Assembly: GCA_030630445.1 (NCBI GenBank)
Contig: DAOVNC010000204.1
Span: 1 to 6,605 of the forward strand
DNA length: 6,605 bases
Source of the DNA: Kiritimatiellales bacterium
GTDB lineage: Bacteria > Verrucomicrobiota > Kiritimatiellia > Kiritimatiellales > Pontiellaceae
Direction: 5' to 3'
Shown piece after piece: positions 6,144 through 6,605 of this stretch (position 1 is the first letter of the stretch; the number at the start of each line of letters is the position of its first letter). The notes beneath the pieces are model-generated. The model was given only the letters and a program-made list of their open reading frames with translations, did no database searches and was not told the DNA's origin. Position numbers and translations under genes: made by a program.

Positions 6144-6191
6144 AACGTTCATTCCCTTCTGTCGAGGAGTTGCAAAGCCTCTGTCTCTGGA

Positions 6192-6605
6192 TCAAGTCAT
6201 CGGCTTTTCATCGCTGAATTGGGTGATAGGGGTCAATTCCACCTTCTTGAATTCAACCTCGGAACCTTCCGCCTGCAACGCAATCCGGCCTTTTGCCGCG
6301 GTGCAGTCGAACCCATGGTTAACGAGATCCCCGTTGACCCAAACCATAATGGAGTTATCCAGGCATTCGATCACCATTGTGTTCCACTCTCCAGCGGGTT
6401 TTTCGGAGTTGTCCGTCAGGTTTTTAATTCGTCGGGCCTTCCCTTTGGATACTCCCCATTTTTCCTTGGAGCCCCGCCGGGCGACCATGTCGGGCACGCT
6501 GATGTCTTCCTCGATGCACCAAAAGTCGCCGGCGTTCCGGTGCATCATTTGCACTTCAATGGATTTGGGAAACATGCCGTAGAGGGCCCGCGGCGTTGAT
6601 GCGTG
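6192..6605 (-). CDS. DUF1080 / 3-keto-disaccharide hydrolase-type domain protein (partial, C-terminal 138 residues)
   Basis: The gene enters from the right edge, and reading stays open to 6605 in the frame of the stop TGA at 6194-6192. The visible part has the wording of DUF1080 domains, a concanavalin-like fold widespread in Planctomycetes and relatives: FPKSIEVQMMHRNAGDFWCI, then WNTMVIECLDNSIMVWVNGD, the closing GRIALQAEGSEVEFKKVEL, and a TPI end. The internal Met at 6575-6573 is unlikely to be the start, because the upstream residues (HASTPRALYG) continue the domain. Some members cleave 3-keto-glycosides, others are probably binding modules; which applies cannot be told from this fragment. 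It is encoded upstream of the TraB-like gene on the same strand. A signal peptide would lie outside the window. Confidence 0.85.
   Translation of the reverse strand, partial: HASTPRALYGMFPKSIEVQMMHRNAGDFWCIEEDISVPDMVARRGSKEKWGVSKGKARRIKNLTDNSEKPAGEWNTMVIECLDNSIMVWVNGDLVNHGFDCTAAKGRIALQAEGSEVEFKKVELTPITQFSDEKPMT

Overview
The window looks like a chromosomal segment from a polysaccharide-degrading member of the PVC superphylum, possibly Kiritimatiellota or a relative. This is an inference from gene content: a Tat-exported sulfatase, a YVTN beta-propeller fused to a di-heme cytochrome c, and a DUF1080 (3-keto-disaccharide hydrolase-type) protein, at moderate GC with spacious intergenic DNA. No rRNA, tRNA, CRISPR array or intact mobile element was seen.

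Layout. Positions 1-925 (minus strand) hold a small periplasmic protein with two PepSY-like repeats and a C-terminal run of 15 aspartates, followed by the N-terminal part of an OmpR/PhoB-type response regulator that runs off the left edge. Together they look like the start of a sensing operon, with a terminator-like hairpin between the two genes. Positions 926-1561 are a 636-base divergent intergenic region. It holds an AT-rich part with two identical 19-bp operator-like repeats centred 52 bp apart, a terminator-like hairpin facing the minus strand, what may be the decayed end of a minus-strand gene, a perfect 14-bp tandem duplication that doubles a TATAAT box, and the start of the plus-strand operon.

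Positions 1562-4959 (plus strand) encode the propeller-cytochrome fusion and then a type I sulfatase, 74 bases apart with a strong ribosome-binding site before the second gene. Both are exported. Positions 4986-6605 (minus strand, convergent with the sulfatase) hold the C-terminal part of a DUF1080 protein, followed by a five-helix membrane protein whose extracytoplasmic domain has the TraB/GumN/TIKI signature.

Working together. The sulfatase and DUF1080 protein fit periplasmic processing of sulfated glycans. The role of the cytochrome fusion beside a sulfatase is not established. The PepSY/response-regulator pair suggests envelope sensing, but nothing in the window directly ties it to the sulfatase operon. 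The most unusual material is in the 926-1561 region and in the domain combinations of the PepSY, cytochrome and TraB-like proteins.
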